Origin: Acarospora socialis
Lineage: Eukaryota > Ascomycota > Lecanoromycetes > Acarosporales > Acarosporaceae
Length of the DNA: 64,000 bases
Reading direction: 5' to 3'
NCBI GenBank assembly: GCA_025617375.2
Contig: JAMYGW020000002.1
Location: 3,100,001-3,164,000 of the forward strand
The notes below the pieces were generated by a model. The model ran no database searches. It had not been told where the DNA came from and saw nothing but the letters and a program-made list of their open reading frames with translations. Within the stretch, counting starts at the first letter, position 1; each line of letters opens with the position of its first letter. Position numbers and translations under genes: made by a program. Positions 50,664 to 61,870 of this stretch are shown piece after piece.

Positions 50664-52352
50664 TCACTGAGAGCCTTCGCCACGGCCGCGTTGCCCTCTG
50701 AACCCACCCCTTCCACGGCCCCGGTACCCGCCCTCCCCTCCACGATCACCCCGGAAACCTCCACGACCGCGATACCCACCATCTCCACCTCGGTCACCGC
50801 GGAACCCGCCTCTGCCGCGCCATCCACCGCGATGCTCCCCGCCACGACCCCTGCCGCCTCTACCGTGATGCACCTCATGGAATCCATCTCCGCTATTCGT
50901 CGGCTGTTGAGCTGTGTCAGTCTCGTATGCGGGCGGCGCTGGTTCATTAGGAACGTCTTCGGCCCAGCTTTGTGTGCTGTTCATCGCGGCAGGAGTGGCG
51001 TTCAGGCCGGTCTCCGTCTCGGCAGGATCACGAGGGACTTCGACCCAGCCTTCAGCGCCTGACTCGGCCGATGCTGAGAGCTCGGGACCCCAGTTGGCCT
51101 CTGCTGCGGCGTTGGCGGCACCGGCGTCGATGTTCGATGCCTCAGGAACGGTGGGTGTTTCTAGATGACTATCTCCGTTGGTCGTCGGGTCGGGAGGGTT
51201 GTCAATCTCGGTTAGACCAGCATGGGCGACGGTCGGGTCAGTTTCTACCGGTGGAGGATTCTCATCAGCTCCAGGAGGAACCGGTTCGGACTGCGCCACG
51301 TCTTCCGCCCAAGCTTCCTCTGCAGCGTAAGGAGCGTGTTCTAGAGACGCCTGCTTTACCTGATTGTCTATGGTAAGATAGCATTAGCTTTTCCCGGGAT
51401 AGTTAAGAGGCAACAACCGTGAATTGACCGGAAACTTGACGTACATGTCAAGTCTGAAGGCTCCTGATCAACGCTGGGCACCTTTTCTTCACTACCGCAA
51501 ATCAGTTTCTCCATGGCAACGACGGCACCGGCGTCACCGCCGTAGACGAGCAGCAAAGCTCCTTCGAAGGCGCGGTTCTCGCTGGACGTGTCATCCCCAC
51601 TTTGCCGCTTCGCAGCAGCAGCTCTGAGAAACTTGCTGACAACCAACAAATTCTCTTTCTCCCCTTTCTTGGCTTCCAGCTTCGCCTCTGCGAAGCTGGC
51701 CTCCTTCAGCTTCTCCAGGGCATCCTTGTGCGACGTCTCTAGAGCAGCTTTCTCGGTCGCTATTCGAGTTTGATACTCTCGATCGAACTTCTTATACTGG
51801 GCGATCTGTTCTTCGAGCTGGGCAAGGGAGGCTTGAAGGGCGGGCTTCTTCAGGGCCTGGGCTTTCTGGTCGTTGTTGATCTTGCGAGTGGCGACAAGCT
51901 CATCAAGGGTCTTGTCAGGATTCTCGGCGATGATAGAGTCGACCTTCTGAGTAGCATTCTATAAGAACAAGATTTCAGCAACCTCCCAGAAATCAAGGAT
52001 AAGGTACTGATTTAACCTACCAGTTTCTTGTTGATGTTACGGATATTCCTGCGTATATATATTGTCAGCCTTCCGTCCCAAGCTCTGGGTGAAACCTGTT
52101 CCCAGCCTCGAGGTCAGTTATATGGTCGGGCGAGTCTAACTTGTACAGTTCTTTCAGGTATGGACTCTCGTAGCTTCCTTCGACGCCATTCGTGGTACCT
52201 TCGGCAGCCGTCGCCCCAGCTCCAACTTCACCACTGGTCGTGTTTGACGTCTCATTGGACGCGTTTGCTGGCACCTCGGCCTTCGCTTGCTTCTTCTTCC
52301 TGCTTTTGGACTCGGTTGCCATTGGTGGGTTGGAGGTAGCTGCGGAAGACAT
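50664..52352 (-). CDS. YAG7-like RGG-rich protein
   Basis: The CDS joins 52352-52141, 52048-52021, 51958-51445 and 51367-50664 (485 aa); exon 2 is only 28 nt. The joined N-terminus (SPYLKELYK/NIRNINKKL/NATQKVDSIIAENPDKTL) followed by a long coiled coil matches the fungal family I know as YAG7-like. The middle (NLLVVSKFLRAAAAKRQ, ALLLVYGGDAGAVVAMEKLI, SEEKVPSV) looks like its helical dimerisation domain. The C-terminal 70 residues are an RGG/RG-box (repeats of GGFRGDRGG and GGYRGRG), typical of RNA-binding, arginine-methylated proteins. The role is probably in RNA or ribosome metabolism, by inference; the family name is from memory. Confidence 0.78.
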
Positions 52353-53550
52353 GGTGAGTGTAGACAGTAGATGCGAGCTTCAAGGTTTATGTGACGGGAT
52401 ATATGGGTTGCAAATGAGGTTCAGGTATGTAGTATTGGGTTACTTGTAACTTTTAATTGCACTGAGAAGATGTGAGTAGGTTTCGAATAGACTGTGACAG
52501 ACTAGGGAAGTATGTTTGGCTGAGAAACTCGGGAGGTGTAGAAAGTTGACTGTTTGGAGCTCTGCCCACTAGCGCGGCTTGCCGGACACTTTTCTACGAA
52601 GTCCGCTGTTTACTCAGCTTGTGCAACACAGGGGCTCTCAGTAGAGTAGTAGTATATAGCAGAGGTCTTAGAGGTTCGGTCAGTCCACCCGTTACTTGCC
52701 GCAGGGAAATGGCATCTCTACAACGTCGCTCACTCACTCTCAGGCGCCACATCAGGACCTCGCTGGTTCCAAAGTTACGGACTATTGACAGTGCTAATTT
52801 GACAGAGTACAAACAGTAGCTCGTACATTATTAAGACGCGTATGCGGTCTCCTTTCCTCTCTTCGACGCAGAGGACGTACATATACGGATGAAACAGCCC
52901 CATTCACATGCCTTCATAGCAAACAACCCATCCATTCGTTCCACTCCACGGCGTTCTCGGTTGAAAGCCACAAAGTGTGAAAAAGAGGAAGAATGGAGAG
53001 GGAGAAGGATGCAGATATGAAAAAAGAACAGGACGAAATAAAGCAGAAAACGATTCGGAGAATGGTGTAAGAGTCGTGTTCCTGGATATGAAGGTGTCGT
53101 ATTGAAACGGAGATTAATCGTAAACCATCGATCGAGAGATGCTCATACTGTGCTGGGTAGACCTGTCGTTATGCATTTGTTCGTTTGTCGTAAATCTGTC
53201 GGCCGTGAAAGATGGAACAGGTCCGATGGAGGTTGTCATTGAATATGAAAGAAAAAGAGAAATTTCGAAGAGATATGCCGAACGGACCATCAGATAGCCG
53301 CAAAGATGATAGTTATCTGAAGTAGAAACACGCAAAAGGTGCAAAGATGTCGAAACGATGTTAAGACACCAAACATTGCTGAGTACATGTCGGCGGTGGT
53401 ACGCTCCACCCATTATGTTTTCTGATCCAATGTGATGATGATGGGTAGCCCCGGTAGTTTTTCTACTTTCGTTTCGTCATCCTTCATTAGCTCGTCAAAG
53501 GCACCAGCTCCGTCCGATGCAATGGCGCCATCCCTCGCCGATGGCCGCTT
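52353..53550. other. Intergenic, no gene recognised
   Basis: Promoter of the YAG7-like gene and long 3' flank of the RRM/R3H gene. A frame of 99 codons at 53114-53413 on the minus strand has no domain, ordinary non-coding composition and a likely 3' UTR position, so I do not call it. Confidence 0.5.
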
Positions 53551-55478
53551 TCACTCAACAATAATCTCCACGCTCGACGTAGCTCTCAACTCGTCACTTC
53601 CACGGCCTTGATGACCGTTCTGACGTCCCCTCGAAAATCCAGATCCCCTCTCTGACGGCGGTCCTCTTGGCTGTCTCATCGGCAACGCCTGGCCTCGTTC
53701 ACGTGACTGTTCATCGTACGCAGAGCTGAATGAACGATTGCTTCCAATGGGGCCAGTGGCTGATTGTGGGGTGTCCTGATCCCAAGAGAACATCCCACGG
53801 AGGCGTCGTGGACTTCCGTTGTTAGGTCCTAGACTCCCGCCTAGTGACATCCCTCCAAAGCCATTGACCAGCAGACCTTCATCTCGAAGTGCCGATCCCG
53901 AAAGTGCAGGCGTCAGTGTGGGAGTACTGGACATCGCACTACCAGGACCGTAATCCTGATATCTAGCAACGTTTGACTGCAGGGCTAGAGGAAAGCTCGC
54001 CGAAGACGGAACTGGAGAGGGCGTATACGATCGAAGATCGGCAAAAGATTTGGCCGCGCGTAAGTTTTGAGCTGAGCCAAAACCACCTGGGGAATCTGGA
54101 ATGCCCAGAAAGCCCGACGATTGACCACGAAGCGTACCGTAAAGTCCCGGATCCGAGCCTCTGGCTTCACTGAAATCGATGGTCGCAGCCCGGTTAAGAC
54201 CGCGCCTTGACGGATCACCAGGGTAGACCGTGTTGGAGACCTGTGGTATAGGCGGGCTAGTGTTGCTGCCGGGTGGAGCGCGAAATACGTGCACTTGTCG
54301 TTGCTCTCCGTTGCCGCGAGAAACATGTGCCAGTTGCATGTGATGCGCCAACGTGTGCACAATCCGTCGTTGTTGGGGTGAAAGAGTCGAGGGGAAGATC
54401 AAAGCTTCCCTGTTGAGATCGTCTCTGAATAAGAGCATCTGCGAGTAAAATTGAAGAGTTTGGGGGTCATTGAGATCTACGTCTTAGAGGTGAGTCAGCC
54501 CCGCGCCGGCCAGCAACTCAAGTGGGTGCCACTCACCTGGCTTTACATTGCGCTGCGACACGGGAGATGGCGATGGGGCCGGGACATGCGATGACAACGA
54601 GGACATCGAAGGCTGGTTATTCAATTGTGATGCCACCATCGGCCGGTGCTGCTCTTCCAGCTGTCCACGCCTTTCTCGTTTCTCCCGTTCGATCCTCTCC
54701 CTTTCCTGCAACGGTAACATCTTCTTATATTCGACCCGCAGTTTTCTTCCTTGTAGCTCAAAGTGGTTCAGACGATCGATGACAGCAGCAGTTTCATCCG
54801 AGCTTGTGAAGTTCGCAAAGGCCAAGCCTCGGAAAACACCACTATCAAAGTGATAGTTGAACGCATACGGAAGTGGCAGGTTGAGATCGGTCATCAGTTG
54901 GACCAGCTGTTCTTTCTTGACGGCGAAAGGGATGTTTTTGATGACAATAGCGGTTGGAATCAGCTCTTCGTCAGGATCCGAACTCAAAGCCTCCGTCCGA
55001 AGCTGCGATCCGCCAAGAGATGGAACACCGAGGTTGGAGAATGGATTCATGGTAGGCATTGGATGTTGCTGATCAAGCCAGGTCTGTCACGTTCGTGGAT
55101 TTTCATGTCAGCCACATCGAATGGAAGGTCAGCGCAAAGAGCGTCCGAACGTACCGATGGGAGGGCACTTCTTCCACGAGCAGATGGCTTCATGCGACCA
55201 GTGGCCCCCATCGCGCCCAGAGTATTTGCTCCACCGAACCCACCAGCATTCCAGGTCTGCGTACTGGACATGTCGTAGCCGTAGTTGTTGGCCTGCATCG
55301 TCGCATTGATTCGATCGTACCTGTTGGGCTCGTACCCTGTCGCATGATCGTCGGCCGTGTACAAGCCAGAGGGCATCTGTCCGTAGGCGTCGAACTGTCG
55401 CGACGATTGTCGATGAAGGGTTTGCGGCTGGTGGCGATGAGAGCCTGGCGAGCGGGCCGACGGAGGCTCATAATACAT
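53551..55478 (-). CDS. RRM and R3H domain RNA-binding protein (Pin4/Cip-like)
   Basis: The CDS joins 55478-55155, 55083-54537 and 54476-53551 (598 aa); introns are 71 and 60 nt. The start MYYEPPSARSPGSHRH has a good context (GACATG), and an in-frame Met 12 codons earlier is possible. The RRM at about 150-225 has RNP2-like AIVIKNIPF and RNP1-like FRGLAFANF. A conserved helix LRVEYKKMLPLQERERIERE follows. The R3H-type domain at about 300-355 is restored by the second junction (LNDPQTLQFYSQMLLFRDDL, then RRIVHTLAHHMQLAHVSRG). This order is that of yeast Pin4 and fission yeast Cip1/Cip2, which affect mRNA stability and cell-cycle or stress responses. The tail is Ser/Gly-rich and disordered. Confidence 0.87.
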
Positions 55479-58066
55479 GTCGGCCTGACTGAGATGATTA
55501 CCCACGTTGTACATGAGGAAGGAGCAGCCGGCACGGTTATGATTCGAGCACGGTGTGAAAGCCGCTAGAGCCTGGCTCCCTCGGGGTAGTTGCAGGCGTG
55601 TATTGCGAGCAAGTCTGATTCCAGTTTGACAGCTCCAGGTAGCAGCTTCCAAGCTCTCGGGATCTCGTTTGTCCAGTTGAAATGACCCGTCAATATGGTA
55701 TCGAAGACCCGTCCTCGACCGGGGAAATTAAAATCGATCTCAGACGTCTATAGACTTTGTTTGAGAGAGTGGCAGAGGCTGGATGCGTTGCTAATCTTAA
55801 ATGTCGGAGCTGTTTTGTCGTCGTCGTGAATCATGGAAGGACATCGAAATCGTCACTGAAAACAGCTGAAAAGGGAGAGTGCGACACTAAGGATTTGAGC
55901 TGTGCAGGCAGTCAAGCGCAAAGTGTGTGGTATATAACTCGTATATCTGTGTACGTGTGTCTAGGTAGGTGGAGATGTAGATGTGATGGCGTATGTACGA
56001 GTAGGTAGGTAAAGGTGAAGGTAGGTAAGGTAGGTAAGGTAAGGTAGGGTGTTGTGTGTCGGGTCGTTGCAGGTGCAGGAATGGAAGGTTGTGCGCACGT
56101 CGTTCACTCGTCAAAGACTAAATTCGAAGTTTCCTCAAAAGAAAAGGCAAAGGGTAACAAAGATTATCTCCTTGACCGTGATTGTTGCGAACTCGACTCA
56201 GACAATACAACAGTCCGTTGATGGTGCAGTTATTGAGTCAACTTTCCACAAAACATTTTATAAATGAGTCTGCGTCGGTAAGGTAATGAAGGGCTTTGGT
56301 CTGAGTTATGGAGATGACGGTGGAACAATAATAAGTTGCAGTTTGATCATCACCTTCAAGCTCCGTTCAGGAGGAGGCAACGAGATCACTTTCGGTCTAG
56401 CGGTGCATGTCAACAGCGACCAAACAGAGCAGTGAGTGCAGAGGATCATCGCTGATTGGGTCTTTGGCATCACGGAGTCCTGCAAGAAAAGATACTACAT
56501 CCACTGCGCAAGGTCTCATGTACGAGTACACAACTCTATCATGTACCGTAGTCCTTGGTCTTGCAGAGCTTAACTGATGTTATTATGTATCAGCTCCAAG
56601 ACTGTCTTATCTGCTCAACGTGCTCGTCTGCAGTCAAGTCAAGTTTTGGTTTGGTTTGAAGGGTTCCCCGGCGGTGCGGGACGGGTCGAACAGTTGCTTT
56701 ACCAACTACCTTACACTTACAGTCATAGTACCTCATTTCGGAAAACGAAGGGGACCCTGCAATAGTAATGGTAAGGTATTGATACTAGGGATATCAAATT
56801 ATTGCAGGAGTCGCAATGGCCACCTTTATAGGAATATCCAGAAACAGCACCTGGGAAACGGGGTCCAAGTATCGCAGCCGAATCGAAGATATCTTATTTT
56901 ACATAGCTACCTGGTTACGTCCTACACCCAACTTTGCTGCAGGGTCGAAATTCATCGCGATCCAATCCTCACTCTCGTCGGATCCTCAGAGGGTTCACCA
57001 GCCACGATGCTTACCAGGCCCGACGACCATCCATCCAGGCCTCGGTACGAAGTACACTCTGCATAGTTGAGATTCTATCTTACCCATCTCCGACTCCACG
57101 ACGCATTTCTTCACCGTGTCATCCAGTCAATCCCCTACCCAAAAGCAAGACGATAGGTACGTACTGTATCACCACCGCTCACCTCCCCCCGCCGATGCAA
57201 CGATGCAGCGCCTGCATTCGTCATTATTCTGTGCCCTTCGACCACTCAAACCCCCCACATGCCGCAATCTGTTCGCCATCTTTCGCCAACCGCCTCGCCA
57301 CACTCCTTACTTCCTCCGCCCTCAGCTTATTTGTACCCCATACACACTTACCACCACCCGGGCCCCATCAAGAGAACCAAAAACCCAAAGTCAAACAAAA
57401 TACCGAAAGCCCCACGCCTCACCCCGTCCCAAACCCGTTTTCCACGCCCCTCAACCCCCCGTGCAAATGTACAGACGAAGAAAATCCCCTTCGTATTCCA
57501 CGCCTCACCTCAAGCGTAGCTTCAACATCTAACCGCCGATGCCCCATCTGACCCTTCACTTTACTTCCCAATCCCCATCTCTGTCCTCCGACTGGTCCAT
57601 CCGCGACCCGACAATCCTTCCGCATCCGTCACCCCGCATGGAGGGTGTGCGCCCCCGGTTCCCGCGTCGACTCGGGTGTGGGTGCGGCGGTCGGTCATGT
57701 GACTTCTTGGTGGGTGGGACGAGATTTCGTTTTGCGTCCATGTTTTGTCAGCAGATGGGTACGGGGTTAAGGTACGCCGTACCGCGTTGTGCCGTGCTTT
57801 AGTGTGGTGCAAGGGGAGCGGGCTTTATGCAGCGACGGTCTGGATGGGAAGCTCGATTATGTGTACGGCAATCTGATCACGTATCGATTTCAGAAACGGA
57901 CATGATTACGATGGTTACACTAAGCAACAGCTATACTCGTACAACGGAAGTGTTGCTCCACCAGGGAGCGCGCCTCTCAAAAGCTCCAATATCAAATTGT
58001 CAGAACTTCGAAAATGCGCACAATCATGAGAGACATTGGTAAGGCCAGATCGTCTCCCAAGTCGTA
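55479..58066. other. 2.6-kb gene-free region with TAGG-type simple repeats
   Basis: No gene is supported. The left part is the promoter and leader of the RRM gene. A simple repeat of TAGGTAAGG/TAGGTAGG units lies at 56001-56050. Part of 57100-57540 is C-rich with open frames on the plus strand, but no start, splice or domain evidence supports them. Confidence 0.5.
56001..56050 (+). repeat. GTAGGTAAG simple repeat
   Basis: Degenerate tandem array of GTAGGT and GTAAGG units in the leader/promoter side of the RRM gene. It resembles the CCTAGGTA-type motifs found in several other intergenic regions of the window. Confidence 0.65.
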
Positions 58067-60231
58067 TCATCCAGACACGGTCGAAGCGCCATCCATCGCC
58101 AAGACCGCGAAATGGCCACCCACGACCGGCCGAGCGCGGTAATCAAACGACTGACCTGTCCGATCGCCAGTGACGAAATACCGATCACTGAACGGCGCGT
58201 CGTTCAACTGGTCCGCGACGAACCCGTGCACGTCGTTGATGAACATGCTCTTGGTGTCCTTCTGGCAGTACGCGGCCGCGAAATGCATCCAGTCCGTCTT
58301 GCCCCAGGGCACGCGCGAGTCGAGCGGGACGCCGGCCTCGCGGTGCTGCGAGGGGTAGTATCGGCTCTGCATGTCGAAGGCCGAGGCGTTGAAGGTCTGG
58401 AGCTTGAGGTTGACGTCGGGAAAGAGGTTGAAGGCCGTGGTGAAGGTGGTGGCGTTGCCGTAGACGAGGGTGAAGTGCGTCTTGTCGGGATCGGTGCCGA
58501 GCCCGTCGTCGTAGAGTTGGGTTGCGTATCCGATGCCCGTGTCCGAGTAGTTCTTCATGCCGGAGAGTTGGCCGAAGGCGTTGAGGCCAATGGCTGCTTT
58601 GATGGCGAGGTTGGTCTGGTTGGCTAGGGCTCCGGCGCCGTCGTCGGTGGAGATCTGGGATGGCATGTTGAGACCATCTCGGACAAGGAAATCTGCATAA
58701 CCTTGGAAGAGCGAAATGTATTTCGTGGCCCAGTCCTTGTTACCGGTTGCGAAGGCGTACGCGTAGGCGAGGATAAGCAGGTTCCCGCACTCTTCTACCG
58801 GTTGCGCCTCGGCGTTTTGGTCGTCATGACCCGTGGCATTAGGGTAACGGCTGCCAATGTCGTGAATGGTATAAGGCTAAATAGTCACAGTCAGCTTGGG
58901 GGTTTTTCTGTTAAAAGGCGTATCTCTTACCTGCTTCCATCGGCCGGTGGCTAGATATTGCACTACTGGCTCGAGTAGTAGTCTGATGTACTCCGGGTCC
59001 ATGACGAAGAAGATGGGATAGGCTGGAAAGATGACGTCCACGGTATTGACATTCCCGTCGCTAGATATTTCCTTCATGAAAGCCATGGTGTCATTTGTAT
59101 TAAGAGAGTCGTTCGGGATCGTTAGATCAATCGCGCCGTATGCCTGTCTGGTTGATAAGGTCACAATGTCGGAATAGTTCGTGCCGGCCGATGCGGATGC
59201 CTTGCCTGCAAGGCTAGTATCAAGGCCCTGTGACTCAGTCTGGGCATCAGAAAAGTCATCCAGAAAGTGCGTCACTGCGGCCGGAGTATCACTGTATGTC
59301 GCGCGGTAATAGGAAGTCCGAGCGTTGCCCAAATAGTTGACGGCTTCTTCGCGAACATATCCAACAGCGAATGTAACGGACGTCTCAGTGCTGACCGTAC
59401 CAAGGTCGTGAGCGAGGGCAACTACGCCTCCAACGGTCCATGGTGGCTGTTGCCCGGTCAATGTACCGTTGATTGCGAACTGAGACCGAACGGTATTAGC
59501 AGGTCCAGATTGGGTAGATAGTTTGGAACTGTTGGATGGCCGAGATGCATATACCGCCTGACCCCACAAAGCCTGGTCTTTGTTTTCAGAGTAGGTAGCA
59601 GCACCGTTCGCAGACAACTGGTAGAGGGACGTTGCGCCAGATGTGGTGTAGTTCCACGTCGTACTCGCCGACTGGCCAGTCCAAGTATCATCGATGTCGG
59701 AGTACAGCTGAACGCTGGCGCTGACATTAGTGCCAGAGGCGGAGACGGTCAGGTAACTGAAAGGTAAAGACTGGCGGACATAGTTTGCAGGCGACACTGG
59801 GGAGAAGAAGTCGAGCTTAAAGGAAGCACTCCCGGCTGTGATTGTGAAAAGAGTGTGTGTTGATGTGTACTCGGCGCTAACGACAGAGGCCGGCTGCGTG
59901 CCATTTCCTGGCACAGGCACACCGAACAAATTATAAGTCTTGCCATCTACTCTGGCGAAGACGGACCATGTCAGATTGGCACCGGTCCAGAACTGGGCTG
60001 AAGACGACGGTAGCGTATCGACAAGTCTCCCTGGCATCCATGCTGTTGGAAGGTGAGCAGCCTTTCCATAACCCACTCTGTCGAAAACTCACCAGAAAGG
60101 TACGGGTTTCGCACAGCTAAAGGATAAGACGGTGGCTGTAGCGGTGTGTATGTGGGCGCCGAATCGACGATAGTAAGGAACGTAGGCAGTACCAAGGCAG
60201 TCAGCAGCGCTTTAAGGGTTCGGTAGAACAT
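58067..60231 (-). CDS. gtaA: Secreted glutaminase (GtaA family)
   Basis: The CDS joins 60231-60093, 60042-58931 and 58876-58067 (686 aa), near the usual family length. Residues 1-24 are a signal peptide (FYRTLKALLTALVLPTFLTI core, cut near DSA/PTY). The first junction gives NPYLS/AWMPGRLVDTLPSS, as in known GtaA proteins. The second gives GRWKQ/PYTIHDIGSRYPNATGH, followed by EECGNLLILAYAYA. Many NxS/T sites fit extracellular glycosylation. The last third (TDWMHFAAAYCQ, FSDRYFVTGDRTG, ARPVVGGHFAVLAM) is the family's (alpha/alpha) barrel end. The enzyme deaminates glutamine to glutamate outside the cell for nitrogen nutrition. Confidence 0.93.
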
Positions 60232-61870
60232 CGTGCTGAAAGATAGTGGACTAGAACTGGTAGAATGTTTATTCATAAAGTAAGTGGCAGAAACGAAGAG
60301 TTGAAGGCCAGGACCGGCCTGCTGAATATGTGTGTTTGAAGGAGTGGAATGCTGCGTTGCTGCTGTCCATGGTAATCCAGATGGTTACCCCCTCTTTATA
60401 TATCCACAATCCTCGCATCCAAATGATATCCACTGGACATGGAGCAAGCAAGCCATGTAGTGCCATCTGACCGCAAGAGATCTGACGCCAACATCGTCAC
60501 CAGCGCGCGGCACCTGGTCATGATGCCCAACCCCTTTTGCCCACTGGCCAAGAGGAGTATGACAATCTCTCATTTCCGTATGCAGGATGTTGGCAGATGG
60601 ACTTTGAGTTGTCACCAGCGTCTAGGGCATACCAAGACGGAGTGCCCTAGGGTCGGATCGTGGACCGAAGGAGGGAATAATTGGGTCAGGACTGGTCGGC
60701 CGACTCGAAAGGAACGGCCCTCATTTCCGCTTGACTGGAATGTAGCATTTTAGCGCTGCCCAGAACGAAAAGAAACGATTTAGGCCTTCGGACATAGCTC
60801 AGGATAGGTAACTCCACACTCAACCGCCTCCCTTGCATGTTATTAGGTAAAGAGAGCAATATGAACATTCTGCGATACGGTCATATGGTACTATCATTGA
60901 CACGGCGAGTGCAACTTCATTTCTTGTTTGCGATGGCTTGAATGACTTGAAAGTTTTCCTTGAGCGACACACCTCTATACGTGTTTCCAGTATAAGTCAG
61001 GGATTGCCTTAGTCAGGGTAAGACAGCACAGCCAGCACAGATGCGGGGTAGAACAAATAAACACCCCGCGATGCCTCATGATGTACTATAGAAGGGTAGG
61101 GTAGGTATGAGTGTGTGTTCCATCAGATATCGATAAGATTTGATTAAGGGAGATAAGGTGGGTTTCCCTTGCTCGGAGATGAACAGTTGACATGCCCGCA
61201 CGAGGACAGGCCAAACGCCAAAATAAGCAAGGGAAAGGAGATACTCGGAAACATCTTGGGATGAACATGAGAGATGTGCTTACCTGCCGAACGATGTAGT
61301 AGGCGGGTAGGCCAGATGGCATGATGCATTGAAGCGATGATAAATAACACGTTGTCGTGCAACCCAGAGAGTTACCTAGGTAGAGCCTTTGAATGACGAG
61401 CATGAGGCGCTCGACATGCAGCCACAACCGCGGTTTAAGATCAGATCCTTCAAGGCCAAGGCCAACGTCGACGGTAAACCTTGACGCTTCCCTTTCCCGT
61501 CGAACCTATCGCGAGACCCTACCATGCCCTTTGGTTTGTGGGGATCATCGAAGATCATCCAGTCGCCTAGTCTGTAGACCGCGTAGATCAGATGCACGAT
61601 CCTCATAATTCTACTCCCGAACAGTCGCAAAATGAGTGGAGGAAGTACACGCTATACAACCAAGAGTAGTCTGACCGTGATGCCGCCTTTTCTACCGCAG
61701 ACTTGCGCGAGCGAGTAGAAAACGGTGCGCACTCCCGTGCTAAGTGGATTCTGTTGGCTCTGGTGATTTGGTCTCATGAGGACGGCTTACGATAATACTT
61801 GAATCTGCGGGTGTCGCTCCTAAAGGTAGTTACAACCGAGGACCACCGCCAAGTCCATATCTCTCCCCGA
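60232..61870. other. Intergenic between glutaminase and amine oxidase
   Basis: Promoter of the glutaminase gene and 3' flank of the amine oxidase gene, both on the minus strand. A TTACCTAGGTAGAG motif lies at about 61371. No gene is recognised. Confidence 0.5.

Noticed and set aside
53114-53413. 99-codon minus-strand frame
   Set aside because: Lies in the probable 3' UTR of the RRM/R3H gene, with no domain and ordinary non-coding composition.
57116-57551. Overlapping C-rich plus-strand frames of 85-205 codons
   Set aside because: Low-complexity Pro/Thr/Ser translations in several frames at once, as expected of a C-rich stretch; no splice or domain evidence.
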